Assembly (NCBI GenBank): GCA_947499095.1
Contig: CANMMR010000002.1
Location: 186,001-250,000, forward strand
DNA length: 64,000 bases
From: an uncultured Erythrobacter sp.
GTDB taxonomy: Bacteria; Pseudomonadota; Alphaproteobacteria; Sphingomonadales; Sphingomonadaceae
Reading direction: 5' to 3'
Below are positions 42,255 through 52,953 of the stretch, piece after piece. The translations under genes were made by a program, and so were the position numbers. The stretch's first letter is position 1, and each line of letters starts with the position of its first letter. The notes below the pieces were generated by a model that saw only the letters and a list, made by a program, of their open reading frames with translations, searched no databases and was not told the DNA's origin.

Positions 42255-43004
42255 ATGGCGGCTCCTACCGTCACGATGCAGCAATTGATCGAGGCCGGCG
42301 CGCATTTCGGCCACCAGACCCACCGTTGGAACCCGCGCATGAAGCCGTATATCTTCGGCGCGCGCAACGGCATCCACATCATCGACCTGTCGCAGTCCGT
42401 GCCGCTGTTCGCGCGCGCACTCGACTTCATCAGCCAGACTGCCCGTTCGGGCGGCAAGGTGCTGTTTGTCGGCACCAAGCGCCAGGCACAGGACGCGATC
42501 CGCGAAGCCGCACTCGCTTCGGGCCAGCATTTCGTCAACCACCGCTGGCTGGGCGGCATGCTCACCAACTGGAAGACAATCAGCGAGCGTATCAAGTACC
42601 TCAAAACGCTCGACGAGCGTCTTTCGGGCGACACGCAGGGCCTGACCAAGAAGGAAGTCCTCGACCTCACGCGCAAGCGCGACAAGCTCGAAATGAGCCT
42701 CGGTGGCATCCGCGACATGGGCGGCATTCCCGACGTGATGTTCGTGATCGATGCGAACATGGAAGACCTGGCCATCAAGGAGGCCAACGTTCTCGGCATC
42801 CCGGTCGTCGCCGTGCTCGACACCAATGTCGATCCGGAAGGCATCGCCTTCCCGATCCCGGGCAATGACGATGCCAGCCGCGCCATCAAGCTCTACTGCG
42901 ATGCGGTTGCCGAAGCGGCTCGCACCGGCAAGGGCGAAGGCGTGCAGGACAGCGGTGCAGACGTCGGCGCGATGGAAAATCCGCCGGAAGAAGCCGCGGC
43001 TTAA
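42255..43004 (+). CDS. rpsB: 30S ribosomal protein S2
   Basis: The 249-residue S2 begins [20 protein letters not shown], then [47 protein letters not shown] and [20 protein letters not shown], all characteristic. It is followed by tsf, the universal order. Shine-Dalgarno GGAAAGGAATTACACT precedes ATG 42255. Confidence 0.98.
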   Translation: MAAPTVTMQQLIEAGAHFGHQTHRWNPRMKPYIFGARNGIHIIDLSQSVPLFARALDFISQTARSGGKVLFVGTKRQAQDAIREAALASGQHFVNHRWLGGMLTNWKTISERIKYLKTLDERLSGDTQGLTKKEVLDLTRKRDKLEMSLGGIRDMGGIPDVMFVIDANMEDLAIKEANVLGIPVVAVLDTNVDPEGIAFPIPGNDDASRAIKLYCDAVAEAARTGKGEGVQDSGADVGAMENPPEEAAA

Positions 43005-43121
43005 TGCCCAATTCGTGAGGCGGGAGCGCAATCCTCCCGTCACACAAGCGAATTATGCGCCGGGCCGCTGATACCAGCAGGCCCGGTGCCCCGCATTCAA
43101 GATACCAAGAAGGAAATCATC

Positions 43122-44048
43122 ATGGCTGCATTCACTGCTGCTGACGTAAAGGCCCTGCGCGAGAAGACCGGCGCGGGCATGATGGACGCCAAGAAGGCGC
43201 TCGAAGCCAGCAATGGCGACATTGAAGCCGCGGTCGACGCACTCCGCGCCAAGGGTCTCGCCACTGCCCAGAAGAAATCGAGCCGCACTGCGGCCGAAGG
43301 ACTCGTCGGGATCGCCGTAGAAGGCACCAAGGGCGTCGCCGTCGAAGTGAACTCGGAAACCGACTTCGTTGCCAAGAACGACCAGTTCCAGGATTTCGTG
43401 CGCAAGACCACGCAGGTCGCGCTAGGCACCGATGGCGACGATGTCGATACGCTGAAGGCCGCTGCCTATCCCGATGGCGGCACCGTGTCCGACAAGCTGA
43501 CCGATAACGTCGCCACCATCGGCGAGAACCAGCAGATCCGCCGCATCAAGACCGTCTCGGTCACCAACGGCGTGATCGTGCCTTACATGCACAATGCGGT
43601 GGCGCCCGACCTCGGCAAGATCGGCGTGCTCGTCGCGCTCGAAAGCGAAGGCGACAAGGCCAAGCTGGAAGAGCTGGGCAAGAAGCTCGGCATGCACATC
43701 GCGGCTGCTTTCCCGCAGGCGCTGACCGCCGAGGGCCTCGACGCCGAAGTGATCGAGCGCGAGCGCGCGATCGCCAAGGAAAAGGCTGCCGAAAGCGGCA
43801 AGCCCGAGAACGTCCAGGAAAAGATGGTCGAAGGCGCGGTCAACAAATACGCCAAGGAAAACGCCCTGCTCAGCCAGGTCTATGTGATCGACAACAAGAC
43901 CCCGATCGCGCAGGTCGTCGAGCAGGCGGGCAAGGATGTCGGCGCCAAGGTCGAGCTGGTGGACTATGTCCGCTTCCAGCTGGGCGAAGGCATCGAGAAG
44001 GAAGAAAGCGACTTCGCTGCAGAAGTGGCCGCTGCCGTCGGCGGCTGA
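43122..44048 (+). CDS. tsf: elongation factor Ts
   Basis: EF-Ts recharges EF-Tu with GTP. The 308-residue product has the N-terminal UBA-like domain ([39 protein letters not shown]) and [17 protein letters not shown]. The ATG at 43122 follows AAGGAAATCATC; an earlier in-frame start would add 12 residues not found in EF-Ts. It ends in a strong terminator. Confidence 0.98.
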   Translation: MAAFTAADVKALREKTGAGMMDAKKALEASNGDIEAAVDALRAKGLATAQKKSSRTAAEGLVGIAVEGTKGVAVEVNSETDFVAKNDQFQDFVRKTTQVALGTDGDDVDTLKAAAYPDGGTVSDKLTDNVATIGENQQIRRIKTVSVTNGVIVPYMHNAVAPDLGKIGVLVALESEGDKAKLEELGKKLGMHIAAAFPQALTAEGLDAEVIERERAIAKEKAAESGKPENVQEKMVEGAVNKYAKENALLSQVYVIDNKTPIAQVVEQAGKDVGAKVELVDYVRFQLGEGIEKEESDFAAEVAAAVGG

Positions 44049-44074
44049 GCCGAGCCCCGCATCCTACGGAATTG

Positions 44075-44106
44075 GGCCGCCGGAGTTCGCTTCGGCGGCC
44101 TTTTTC
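44075..44106 (+). terminator. rho-independent terminator after tsf
   Basis: GGCCGCCG (44075-44082) pairs perfectly with CGGCGGCC (44093-44100) and is followed by TTTTTC. It ends the rpsB-tsf operon. Confidence 0.92.
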
Positions 44107-44435
44107 TTGCGCGACGAGGCGAGTCGAAAGCCGAACTTCGCAAAACTTACGCGAGTGAACGCTGCAACTCCGTCAAGATAGCCGAATCACGATTTGAAAG
44201 AACCGTTGCGAGGCTAACGGGCGATGATCGTGTAGGAAATCGGGCATTCACCCGCCGTTGCGGGCGACCAGTTCTATCAGCCAATTCTCGAGCTGCGTGA
44301 ACAGGCGCATCGGCAGGATGCTGGTGCCATGACCGGCGAGCCACCTTTCCCCATCCAGGGCTTTCCCTTTGCGCGCGCCATGCATCATGGCTAAGGAGCC
44401 GCAGGCCTCTCACGCAACACGGATTCTTCGCCTCC
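44107..44435. other. intergenic region between tsf and pyrH
   Basis: 329 bases with no established gene. It holds a possible small minus-strand reading frame (44248-44388) and probably the promoter of the pyrH-frr-uppS operon. Confidence 0.4.
44248..44388 (-). CDS. possible small protein of 46 residues
   Basis: The minus-strand frame from an ATG pair at 44388/44385 contains [20 protein letters not shown] followed by [18 protein letters not shown]. The C-terminal half would be an amphipathic helix and the composition looks protein-like, but the Shine-Dalgarno is poor and I know no family. It is divergent from pyrH. Low confidence. Confidence 0.25.
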   Translation of the reverse strand: MMHGARKGKALDGERWLAGHGTSILPMRLFTQLENWLIELVARNGG

Positions 44436-45161
44436 ATGCCCTTTTCCACGATGAAGCGCGTCCTGCTCAAGCTCTCGGGCGAGGTGCTCATGGGCGAGGG
44501 GCCGTTCGGCATCGACCCGGCTTTCGTCATGGAACTGGCCGAGGAAGTGAAGGCGGCGAAGGAAACCGGCCTCGAAATCTGCCTCGTCATCGGCGGCGGC
44601 AATATCTTTCGCGGCATGGCGGGCGCGGCGCAGGGGATGGACCGCGCGCAGGCCGATTACATGGGCATGCTGGCGACCGTCATGAATGCGCTGGCGATGC
44701 AGAACGCGCTGGAGCAGCTGGGCGTGCAGACCCGCGTGCAGAGCGCGGTGCAGATGGACCAGGTGTGCGAGCCGGTGATCCGTCGCCGCGCCGAACGTCA
44801 TCTCGAAAAAGGTCGCGTAGTGATCTTCGCCGCCGGTGTCGGCGCCCCTTATTTCACAACCGACAGCGGCGCAGCCTTGCGCGCGGCGGAAATGAACTGC
44901 GACGCGCTGCTCAAGGGCACCAGCGTCGATGGGGTCTATGACAGTGACCCGAAAAAGAACGCCGAAGCGAAACGTTTCGACACCGTCACTTACAGCCGCG
45001 TGCTGGCAGACGACCTCAAGGTGATGGATGCCAGCGCCGTGGCCCTGTGCCGCGACAACAATATTCCGATCGTCGTGTTCTCGATCCGCGAGAAGGGCAA
45101 TCTGGCCCGCGTTCTCAAGGGCGAGGGCGTGCAGACGGTCGTCACCAACGAAAAAAGCTAA
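44436..45161 (+). CDS. pyrH: UMP kinase
   Basis: PyrH phosphorylates UMP to UDP. The 241-residue product has the amino-acid kinase pattern: [74 protein letters not shown] and the metal/UMP region [13 protein letters not shown] 44436 or 44451 may be the start. First gene of the run to cdsA. Confidence 0.96.
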   Translation: MPFSTMKRVLLKLSGEVLMGEGPFGIDPAFVMELAEEVKAAKETGLEICLVIGGGNIFRGMAGAAQGMDRAQADYMGMLATVMNALAMQNALEQLGVQTRVQSAVQMDQVCEPVIRRRAERHLEKGRVVIFAAGVGAPYFTTDSGAALRAAEMNCDALLKGTSVDGVYDSDPKKNAEAKRFDTVTYSRVLADDLKVMDASAVALCRDNNIPIVVFSIREKGNLARVLKGEGVQTVVTNEKS

Positions 45162-45173
45162 GAGGAAGCGATC

Positions 45174-45731
45174 ATGGCCAAATACGACAAAGCCGATATC
45201 GAGCGCCGCATGAAGGGCGCCGTCGAAAGCCTGAAGGGCGATCTTTCGGGCCTGCGCACCGGCCGCGCGAACACCAGCCTGCTCGATCCCGTGGTGGTCG
45301 AGGTCTATGGCTCGATGATGCCGCTCAGCCAGGTCGCGACGGTCAGCGCACCCGAACCGCGCATGCTGAGCGTGCAGGTATGGGACAAGGCCAATGTGAG
45401 CGCAGTGGAAAAGGGCATCGCCAAGGCCAATCTCGGCCTAAACCCGATGCAGGATGGCCAGACCATCCGCCTGCCGATGCCCGACCTGACCGAGGAACGC
45501 CGCAAGGACCTCGCCAAGCTGGCGGGCGAATACGGCGAGAAGGGCAAGATCGCCATCCGCAACGTCCGCCGGGACGGGATGGAAGCGCTTAAGGAAGACG
45601 AGAAGAAGAAGGAAATCTCCGAAGACGACCGCAAGCGGTCCGAAGACGAGGTCCAGAAGCTGACCGACAAATATGTCGCCGAGACGGACGAGGCGGTCGA
45701 GAAAAAGACGCAGGAAATCCTTACCCAGTAA
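45174..45731 (+). CDS. frr: ribosome recycling factor
   Basis: The 185-residue RRF has [40 protein letters not shown] and the C-terminal helix [20 protein letters not shown]. It separates ribosomal subunits after termination. Good Shine-Dalgarno AGAGGAAGCGATC. It follows pyrH in the usual order. Confidence 0.97.
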   Translation: MAKYDKADIERRMKGAVESLKGDLSGLRTGRANTSLLDPVVVEVYGSMMPLSQVATVSAPEPRMLSVQVWDKANVSAVEKGIAKANLGLNPMQDGQTIRLPMPDLTEERRKDLAKLAGEYGEKGKIAIRNVRRDGMEALKEDEKKKEISEDDRKRSEDEVQKLTDKYVAETDEAVEKKTQEILTQ

Positions 45732-45755
45732 GCGGGTGAGGATCGGGGAGCAGGA

Positions 45756-46439
45756 ATGAGCGCGGAAGGGCAGCAAGCCCGCCATGTCGCCATCATCATG
45801 GATGGCAATGGTCGCTGGGCGAAGCGCCGGCACCTGCCGCGCGTAATGGGCCATCGCAAGGGCGTGGAGGCGGTGCGCGAGCTGGTGCGCAGCCTGAAGG
45901 ACACGCGGGTCGAATGCCTGACGCTCTACGCCTTCAGCTCCGAAAACTGGAAGCGGCCGGAGGACGAGGTCGACGACCTGATGGACCTGATGCGCAAGTT
46001 CATCAAATCGGACCTGCCCGAATTCATCGCCAATGATGTGAAGCTGCATATCCTCGGCGACTGGCAGGCGCTCGCGCCCGATATCGTTGCCATGCTGGAG
46101 GATGCGCTGGAGCGGACCAGCAAGGGCTCGCGCACGCTGGCGGTAGCGCTGAACTACGGCGCGCAGGCGGAGATCGTGGCGGCTGCGCGCAAGGCTGCGG
46201 CTGTAGGGGAAATCACCGAAGAAAGCCTCGCCGAGCACCTTTATACCGCGCCGCTGCCGCCGCTCGACCTGCTGATCCGGACCAGTGGCGAAGTGCGGCT
46301 GTCGAATTTCCTCTTGTGGCAGGCGGCCTATGCGGAAATGATCTTCACCGACGTGCTATGGCCCGATTTCACGCCCGCGATGTTCAAGCAGGCGCTGGCG
46401 GATTTCGGCGACCGGGAGAGGCGCTTTGGTGGACGGTAG
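45756..46439 (+). CDS. uppS: isoprenyl transferase (undecaprenyl diphosphate synthase)
   Basis: UppS makes the C55 lipid carrier for cell-wall synthesis. The 227-residue product has the cis-prenyltransferase motifs ARHVAIIMDGNGRWAKRR with the catalytic Asp, YAFSSENWKRP, LNYGAQAEIVAAARK, and PPLDLLIRTSGEVRLSNFLL with WQAAYAEMIF. It overlaps cdsA by 14 bases. Confidence 0.96.
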   Translation: MSAEGQQARHVAIIMDGNGRWAKRRHLPRVMGHRKGVEAVRELVRSLKDTRVECLTLYAFSSENWKRPEDEVDDLMDLMRKFIKSDLPEFIANDVKLHILGDWQALAPDIVAMLEDALERTSKGSRTLAVALNYGAQAEIVAAARKAAAVGEITEESLAEHLYTAPLPPLDLLIRTSGEVRLSNFLLWQAAYAEMIFTDVLWPDFTPAMFKQALADFGDRERRFGGR

Positions 46440-47133
46440 AGCAAGAGCGGCGCCCGCAAAGGTCAAGAACGCCGACCTTCCCGTGCGCGCGGCTTCCGCG
46501 TTGGTCATGGTGGCGGTGGCCGGGCTGGCCTTCTGGCTGGCGGGCATCTGGCTCGACCTGTTCATCGCAGGGGTCGCTCTCGCGACTCTCGTGGAGTTCG
46601 TCCTCCTCGTGCTGAAGGCGACGCAGCGGCAGGGTGCCCGGCTAACAGCCGTCACTGCCGGTGCGATCTACATTGGATTGGCAGGTTATGCCCTGATGAG
46701 CTTTCCTCTGGATGCCGTGATCGGGGTGATCGGAGCAGTCGTGTTCGTCGACACCTTTGCCTATTTCTTCGGACGGACGCTTGGCGGACCCAAGATCGCT
46801 CCGGCCATCAGTCCATCGAAAACCTGGGCGGGGCTGCTGGGAGGCACGGTCGGAGCGACGATCTGGGTCTTCGGGATCTTGTTCTTCGTCGCATCGATCG
46901 ATGGCCCTGTCTGGAGCGGACGCTTGCATGCCTGGCTGCAACTGATCGGCATCGGGGCCGCAATCGCGGTGGCCGCGCAGGCAGGCGATTTTCTTGAAAG
47001 CTGGATCAAGCGCAAGGCCGGGGTGAAGGACAGCTCGAACCTCATCCCCGGTCACGGCGGTGTTTTCGACCGGACCGATGGGATAATTCCCGTCGCTCTG
47101 CTGGCAGCAGCGACTTTCGGAGCGGCTTTGTGA
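46426..47133 (+). CDS. cdsA: phosphatidate cytidylyltransferase
   Basis: CdsA makes CDP-diacylglycerol, the precursor for PssA. The 235-residue product has about seven membrane helices, DTFAYFFGRTLGGPKIAPAI, SPSKTWAGLLGG, and the C-terminal signature KRKAGVKDSSNLIPGHGGVF followed by DRTDG. GTG 46426 is the likely start, inside the end of uppS. Its stop overlaps the dxr start. Confidence 0.95.
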   Translation: MVDGRARAAPAKVKNADLPVRAASALVMVAVAGLAFWLAGIWLDLFIAGVALATLVEFVLLVLKATQRQGARLTAVTAGAIYIGLAGYALMSFPLDAVIGVIGAVVFVDTFAYFFGRTLGGPKIAPAISPSKTWAGLLGGTVGATIWVFGILFFVASIDGPVWSGRLHAWLQLIGIGAAIAVAAQAGDFLESWIKRKAGVKDSSNLIPGHGGVFDRTDGIIPVALLAAATFGAAL

Positions 47134-48281
47134 TGCGCACCGTCTCCATCCTCGGCGCCACCGGCTCCGTCGGTACATCAACGCTCGACCTGATCCGCCG
47201 CGATGCGAAGGACTGGCGGGTGGTTGCGCTGACGGCCAATTGCAACGTCGCCGAGCTCGCCGCGCTCGCGAAGGAGTTCCGCGCAGAGATCGCCGTGGTC
47301 GCGGACGAGAGCTGTCTGGACGACCTGCGCGCTGCGCTCGCCGGCTCGGGGATCGAGGCGGCCGGCGGCAAGCAAGCGCTGTGCGAGGCTGCCGCGCGGC
47401 CTGTCGATATCACCGTCGCCGCGATCGTCGGCTGTGCGGGCCTCGGCCCGGTCATGGCGGCGATCGAGCAAGGCGGGATTATCGCGCTCGCCAACAAGGA
47501 AGCGCTTGTTTCAGCGGGCGAAGTGATGACCGCCGCGGTTGCCAAACACGGCGCGACGCTGCTCCCCGTCGATAGCGAGCACAATGCGATCTTCCAGTGC
47601 CTCGAAGGCGGGCGGATCGAGGATGTGCGCTGGATCACGCTCACCGCCAGCGGCGGCCCGCTACGCACCGTGGAGGATTTGTCTTCTGTCACTCCCGAGC
47701 AGGCGGTGGCGCATCCCAACTGGGACATGGGCGCGAAGATCAGCGTCGACAGCGCGACCATGTTCAACAAGGGGCTGGAGCTGATCGAGGCGCATCACCT
47801 CTTCCCGGTCGGCCTCGACCGCATCCGCATCGTGGTCCACCCGCAGAGCGTCATCCACTCGATGGTCGAGTATCGCGACGGCTCCACGCTGGCGCAGCTC
47901 GGCCCGTCCGACATGCGCGTGCCCATTGCCAGCTGCCTCGCCTGGCCGCAGCGCATGGATACGCCCTGCGAGCCGCTGGACCTGCCGATCATCGGCGAAC
48001 TCAGTTTCTTCCAGCCCGACGAAGAGCGCTTTCCCGCGACCCGTCTGGCGCGCGAGGCGGCAGAAGCGGGCGGGGCGGCCCCCGCCGTGCTCAATGCCGC
48101 GAACGAAGTGGCGGTAGCCGCATTCCTCGACCGTAAGATACCATTCAGCCGCATTCCGCTATTGGTCGAGCGCGTGCTGACGGAAGGAAATGTGTCCGAT
48201 GCTCCGCGTTCTCTGGACGAGGTGCTGATGGTCGACCACGCTTCCCGCAAGCGCGCCACCGAAATGCTGGAGCTCGCCTGA
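47130..48281 (+). CDS. dxr: 1-deoxy-D-xylulose-5-phosphate reductoisomerase
   Basis: Dxr is the second enzyme of the MEP isoprenoid pathway, feeding UppS and IspB. The 383-residue product has the NADPH-binding SILGATGSVGTSTLDLI, ALANKEALVSAGE, LLPVDSEHNAIFQCLEG with the metal Asp/Glu pair, LTASGGPLR and HPNWDMGAKISVDSATMFNK. The start is GTG 47130 or ATG 47133. Confidence 0.97.
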   Translation: MMRTVSILGATGSVGTSTLDLIRRDAKDWRVVALTANCNVAELAALAKEFRAEIAVVADESCLDDLRAALAGSGIEAAGGKQALCEAAARPVDITVAAIVGCAGLGPVMAAIEQGGIIALANKEALVSAGEVMTAAVAKHGATLLPVDSEHNAIFQCLEGGRIEDVRWITLTASGGPLRTVEDLSSVTPEQAVAHPNWDMGAKISVDSATMFNKGLELIEAHHLFPVGLDRIRIVVHPQSVIHSMVEYRDGSTLAQLGPSDMRVPIASCLAWPQRMDTPCEPLDLPIIGELSFFQPDEERFPATRLAREAAEAGGAAPAVLNAANEVAVAAFLDRKIPFSRIPLLVERVLTEGNVSDAPRSLDEVLMVDHASRKRATEMLELA

Positions 48282-48282
48282 C

Positions 48283-49425
48283 TTGGAAAACATGCTGCCC
48301 CTGTGGGTCTATTACGTCCTCGGCTTCCCGTTGTTGCTGGGGCCGCTGATCACCGTTCACGAGCTTGGTCATTATCTCGTCGGCCGCTGGTTCGGCGTGC
48401 AGGCGGAAGCCTTCTCGATCGGTTTCGGCAAGGAAATCTGGGGCTTCACCGACAAACGTGGCACGCGCTGGAAACTGAGTGCCCTGCCGCTCGGTGGCTA
48501 TGTCCAATTCAAGGGCGACATGAACCCGGCGAGCATTCCGGATACCGCCGCCGCCGAACAGGCAAGCGCCGAGGAACGCGCCGGCAGCTTCCACCACGCA
48601 GCCTTGTGGAAGCGCGCGCTGATCGTATTCGCGGGGCCTGCGACCAACATCCTCGTGACGCTGGCGATCTTCGCAAGCTTCTTCGCCTTTTACGGCAAGC
48701 CCGTGCCTGCCGATGCCGACAGCCAGCTGACGATCGCAGAATTCGCCGAAACCTCTCCTGCGCGCGAGGCCGGCTTGCGCGCTGGCGACCGCATCATCTC
48801 GGTCGAAGGCGAGACGATGGAGAGCTTCCGCGACGTCCAGAACGCGATCATGATGTACCCGGGCCGCACGCTCGACATCACCGTTCTGCGCGACGGTGCG
48901 CGCGAAACCTTCGCCGTCACCACGGAGAGCCGCGAGGTCGAAGACGGTTTCGGTAACAAGTCCAAGATCGGTCTCGTCGGCATTCAGGCGGCAGAAGCGG
49001 AAATGACCTACGAGCCGCAAGGGATCATCGGCAGCCTCGGCCTTGCCGTCGATCATTCCATCGGCGTGGTCGACATGATGATTACCGGTGTCGCACAGAT
49101 ATTTACTGGAGAACGCTCGGTCCAGGAGCTCGGCGGTCCGGTCAAGATCGCCAAATTTTCGGGCGAACAGCTGAGCATGGGAGCGCTGGCCTTTACCAAT
49201 TTCGTCGCCCTGATTTCGCTTAACTTGGCATTCATCAACCTCCTGCCAATTCCCGCGCTCGACGGCGGGCACCTGGCTTTCTACGCGGCAGAAGCAGTCC
49301 GCCGGAAACCCATCGGCCCCCGTGGAACGGAAGTGGCGTATCGCGCCGGCGTGGCCCTCGTGCTTGCGCTGATGGTATTCGTCACGATCAACGACCTGGC
49401 CGGTCTCCCGATCTTCGGGAATTAG
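48283..49425 (+). CDS. rseP: site-2 zinc metalloprotease RseP
   Basis: RseP cleaves anti-sigma factors and signal-peptide remnants in the membrane. The 380-residue product has the zinc motif LITVHELGHYLVGRWFGVQA (HExxH) in the first helix, one visible PDZ domain (about 145-230, PAREAGLRAGDRIISVEGE), and the third zinc ligand in LLPIPALDGGHL. The start is TTG 48283 or ATG 48292. It stands between dxr and bamA as usual in alphaproteobacteria. Confidence 0.95.
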   Translation: MENMLPLWVYYVLGFPLLLGPLITVHELGHYLVGRWFGVQAEAFSIGFGKEIWGFTDKRGTRWKLSALPLGGYVQFKGDMNPASIPDTAAAEQASAEERAGSFHHAALWKRALIVFAGPATNILVTLAIFASFFAFYGKPVPADADSQLTIAEFAETSPAREAGLRAGDRIISVEGETMESFRDVQNAIMMYPGRTLDITVLRDGARETFAVTTESREVEDGFGNKSKIGLVGIQAAEAEMTYEPQGIIGSLGLAVDHSIGVVDMMITGVAQIFTGERSVQELGGPVKIAKFSGEQLSMGALAFTNFVALISLNLAFINLLPIPALDGGHLAFYAAEAVRRKPIGPRGTEVAYRAGVALVLALMVFVTINDLAGLPIFGN

Positions 49426-49587
49426 CCGGGGAAAGCACAGCGCGGAGGCGGGCGTTCACGGTTGCAAAGCTTGATTGGCACAAGCGCTTAGGGCAGGGGA
49501 CTTTCGGGCCGCTGCATAGACAGCGGCTTTTGCCGATGGGCACAGCATCCACCGGCTCCGTAGCATTTTAACGAGGACGGGATTTCC

Positions 49588-52242
49588 TTGTCGATGACTG
49601 ATTTCGCACCCGCCGCCGCGCGCCGCAAAGCTTCGCCCGCACGGCTGGCCATGGGCCTCCTCGCCGGAACCATGCTCGCCGGCATCCCCCAGATCGCGCT
49701 CGCGCAGGACACCGAGGAGGCGGAAGCCGCCGCGCCGGCTCCCGCAGTCCAGCAGCAGACGGTGCAGACCATCGCGGTGAGCGGGGCCCAGCGCCTCGAG
49801 CCGCAGACGATCCTCTCCTACATCCGCCTGCGCCCGGGCGACGTCTGGACCCAGGCGGTCGGCGACCAGGTGCTGAAGGATCTCTACGCCACCGAATTGT
49901 TCGCCAATGCCAGCGTCGTCAACAACGGCGGCAATGTGGTGATCGAGGTGACCGAGAACCCGGTCATCAACCGCATCATCCTGGAGGGCAACAAGCGGAT
50001 CAAGAACGACAAGATCCTGCCCGAGATCAAGCTCTCGCCGCGCCAGATCTTCACCCGGTCCAAGGTCCGCGCCGACGTTGCCCGCATCATCGAGCTCTAC
50101 AAGCGCCAGGGCCGCTTCGCCGCCACGGTCGAGCCGAAGATGGTCCAGCTGAGCCAGAACCGCGTGGATGTGGTGTTCGAGATCAACGAAGGTCCGAAAT
50201 CCAAGGTCCGCCAGATCAACATCATCGGCAACGAAGCATTTTCTGACGGCAAGCTGCGCGGCGAAATGCTGACCAAGCAGGCACGCCTCACCAGCTTCTT
50301 CAGCTCCAATACCAGCTACGATCCCGACCGTCTGGCGTTCGACCAGCAGAACCTCCGGCTGTTCTACCTGACCGAAGGTTATGCCGATTTCCGCGTCGTG
50401 TCCGCCGTGGCCGAGCTGACGCCCGACAAGCGCGACTTCATCATCACCTATGTCGTCGAAGAAGGCGAACGCCACAAGTTCGGCGAAGTGACCGTCGACA
50501 GCCAGATTCGCGACTTCGACAGCGATGCGCTGGCCGGCCGGCTGCCCATGAAGAGCGGCGACTGGTACAACGCCAAGCAGGTCGAAGACACGGTCGAACA
50601 GCTGACCGAACTTGCCGGCACCTTCGGCTATGCTTTTGCCGATGTGAACCCGGAAATTCGTCGCGACGCCGACGATCTGACGATGGACGTCAATTTCGTC
50701 CTGCGCGAGGCGCCCCGCGTTTACGTGGAGCGTATCGACGTGAACGGCAACACGCTGACGCAAGACAAGGTGATCCGCCGTGAATTCCGTATCGCCGAGG
50801 GTGACGCGTTCAATTCGCTGGCCGTGTCCCGCTCCACCGCGCGCATCAATTCGCTGGGCTATTTCCAGGAAAACTTCGAAATCAACCAGGTCGAAGGCAG
50901 TGCGCCCGACCGCATCGTGCTCGAAGCGAATGTGGAAGAGCAGGCGACCGGCGAACTGCAGCTATCGGCGGGCTTCAGCTCGCTCGAAAGCTTCATCCTC
51001 GCAGGCTCTATCCGCCAGCGCAATTTCCGTGGTCGCGGGCAGACTGTCGGCCTGAGCGTCAACTACTCTCGCTATTCCAAATCGGCGCAGATCAGCTTCA
51101 GCGAACCTTATGTTTTCGACCGCAATATCTCTGCGGGTGTCGACATCTATCGCCGCGATTTCAACAGCTTCAACTTCCGCAACAGCGAACGCAATACGAC
51201 TTACGAGCAGTCGACGACGGGCTTCTCGCTGCGTGCGGGTGTGCCGCTGACCGAGTACCTCTCTGCCATCGGCAGCTACACGTTCAATTACGACGACGTG
51301 TCGCTGGGCGACGAGTTCTTCGAAAATGGCGAATGCCGCGCCACGCGCTTCCTGTGCGAAGCGATCGGCGAGCGTTCGAGCTCGATCCTCGGTCTTACGC
51401 TGAACTACAACACGCTTAACAGCAGGCTGCGGCCGAGCCGCGGCGAAACGATCAGCTGGACCAACGAGTTCGCCGGCCTCGGCGGATCGGAAAAGTACAT
51501 CCGCTCGCGTGCCCGCATGGCGAAATACTGGTCGATCGGCAGCGGCTTTGTATTCTCGCTGGCGGGCGAAGGCGGATGGATCCGCGGGCTGGAGGACAGC
51601 GACGAGCCCGGGCGTGACAGCATTCGCCTGACCGACCGCTTCTTCCTCGGCGAGCCGCAAATGCGCGGTTTCGATATTCGCGGCATCGGCCCGCGCATCG
51701 TGCGTCTCAATTTCGTGACCGATCCCGACAATCCCGATGGCCCGCGCATTCCGACGTCGATCGAGGACGCGCTGTCGTCCGACCAGCGCTTCGACGATGC
51801 CATCGGCGGCAAGGCCTATTACCTTGGCCGTGCCGAGCTCGAGATCCCGCTTGGCAGCGGCGCGAGCGAATTGGGTCTGCGCCCGTCGGTCTGGGTCGAT
51901 GTCGGGTCGTTGTTCTCGATTACGACCCCGACATTGGTGAACCAGCCTAATGGTCGTCAGGCTACGCAGGATGGGCAGCTGCTCTTCATCGATGAAGACG
52001 GACTGACCACGACCGACACGGTCGATGCCGACGGCAATCCGCTGCTCCCGTTTATCCCGGCGAGCTCGTTTTATCGCGAAGTTTTCGTTGGCGACACGGC
52101 TGCGCCGCGTATTTCGGCGGGTATCGGTGTCAACTGGAACTCGCCCTTCGGTCCGTTCAGGATCGATTTCGCCCAGATCATCAAGAAGGAAGTCGGAGAC
52201 GACACCAAGACCTTCTCATTCAACGTAGGAACACAATTCTAA
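49588..52242 (+). CDS. bamA: outer-membrane protein assembly factor BamA
   Basis: BamA inserts beta-barrel proteins into the outer membrane. The 884-residue product has a signal peptide (ARLAMGLLAGTMLAGIPQIA, cleaved near LAQ), five POTRA repeats (about 65-430, for example RIILEGNKRIKNDKILPEIK), and the C-terminal Omp85 barrel with FLGEPQMRGFDIRGIGPRIV, the conserved lid-loop motif. It ends with FSFNVGTQF. The start is TTG 49588 after AGGACGGG, or ATG 49594. The stop overlaps the next start (TAATG). Confidence 0.97.
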   Translation: MSMTDFAPAAARRKASPARLAMGLLAGTMLAGIPQIALAQDTEEAEAAAPAPAVQQQTVQTIAVSGAQRLEPQTILSYIRLRPGDVWTQAVGDQVLKDLYATELFANASVVNNGGNVVIEVTENPVINRIILEGNKRIKNDKILPEIKLSPRQIFTRSKVRADVARIIELYKRQGRFAATVEPKMVQLSQNRVDVVFEINEGPKSKVRQINIIGNEAFSDGKLRGEMLTKQARLTSFFSSNTSYDPDRLAFDQQNLRLFYLTEGYADFRVVSAVAELTPDKRDFIITYVVEEGERHKFGEVTVDSQIRDFDSDALAGRLPMKSGDWYNAKQVEDTVEQLTELAGTFGYAFADVNPEIRRDADDLTMDVNFVLREAPRVYVERIDVNGNTLTQDKVIRREFRIAEGDAFNSLAVSRSTARINSLGYFQENFEINQVEGSAPDRIVLEANVEEQATGELQLSAGFSSLESFILAGSIRQRNFRGRGQTVGLSVNYSRYSKSAQISFSEPYVFDRNISAGVDIYRRDFNSFNFRNSERNTTYEQSTTGFSLRAGVPLTEYLSAIGSYTFNYDDVSLGDEFFENGECRATRFLCEAIGERSSSILGLTLNYNTLNSRLRPSRGETISWTNEFAGLGGSEKYIRSRARMAKYWSIGSGFVFSLAGEGGWIRGLEDSDEPGRDSIRLTDRFFLGEPQMRGFDIRGIGPRIVRLNFVTDPDNPDGPRIPTSIEDALSSDQRFDDAIGGKAYYLGRAELEIPLGSGASELGLRPSVWVDVGSLFSITTPTLVNQPNGRQATQDGQLLFIDEDGLTTTDTVDADGNPLLPFIPASSFYREVFVGDTAAPRISAGIGVNWNSPFGPFRIDFAQIIKKEVGDDTKTFSFNVGTQF

Positions 52243-52931
52243 TGACCAGCAAGACCAAGATTCTCGCTGCCGCGGCTCTTGCAGGCGCGGCTATCGCCAG
52301 CACTCCCGCCACCGCGCAGGTGACCGGCGCAATTGCCACCAGCAGCCCGGAAGCAGTGATCGTGCGCTCGCAGGCGCGCATTGCCGCCTACCAGCAGATC
52401 GAGCAGCAATACACTGCGCAGCTCGCTCAGATCCGCACGCTTCGCCAGGAAGCCGCGACGCTGCAGCAGAGTCTCGATACCAATAACGACGGTCAGCTGA
52501 CCCAGGCCGAAGCGCAGGCCAACCCCTCGGTCGTGCAACAGGTCCAGCAGAAGGAACAGCAGATCCAGCAGGTTTCGCAGCCGATCGTGCTGGCGCAGAC
52601 TTATGCCATCGAGCAGCTGATCAACGATTACAGCAACGTCCAGCAGCAGGTCGTGCAGCAGAAGAACATCCAACTCCTGCTCTCGCCGGATGCAGTCCAG
52701 TGGGCACCCGAAACGCTTAACGTGACGAACGATTTGGTCACCGTCATGAACCAGCGCGTGCCGAGCGTGCAGATCACGCCGCCGGCGAACTGGCGTCCGC
52801 GCCAGGAATCGCTGCAGACCCAGCAGACGGTCTCGCAGATCCTCGTCGGTGTCGCGCAGCAACAGGCCGCCCAGCAAGCCGCACAGCAGCAGGGCCAGCA
52901 GCCCGCGCCGCAGCAGCCGGCCGGCCGCTGA
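52242..52931 (+). CDS. OmpH/Skp-family periplasmic chaperone
   Basis: The 229-residue product has a signal peptide ([20 protein letters not shown], cleaved at TAQ-VT) and a long coiled coil ([40 protein letters not shown]). It has a very Gln-rich C-terminus. Skp holds unfolded outer-membrane proteins for BamA, encoded just upstream. The C-terminal poly-Gln tail is longer than in E. coli Skp. Confidence 0.88.
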   Translation: MTSKTKILAAAALAGAAIASTPATAQVTGAIATSSPEAVIVRSQARIAAYQQIEQQYTAQLAQIRTLRQEAATLQQSLDTNNDGQLTQAEAQANPSVVQQVQQKEQQIQQVSQPIVLAQTYAIEQLINDYSNVQQQVVQQKNIQLLLSPDAVQWAPETLNVTNDLVTVMNQRVPSVQITPPANWRPRQESLQTQQTVSQILVGVAQQQAAQQAAQQQGQQPAPQQPAGR

Positions 52932-52953
52932 TCCTGACGACGGGAGCAAGGAG

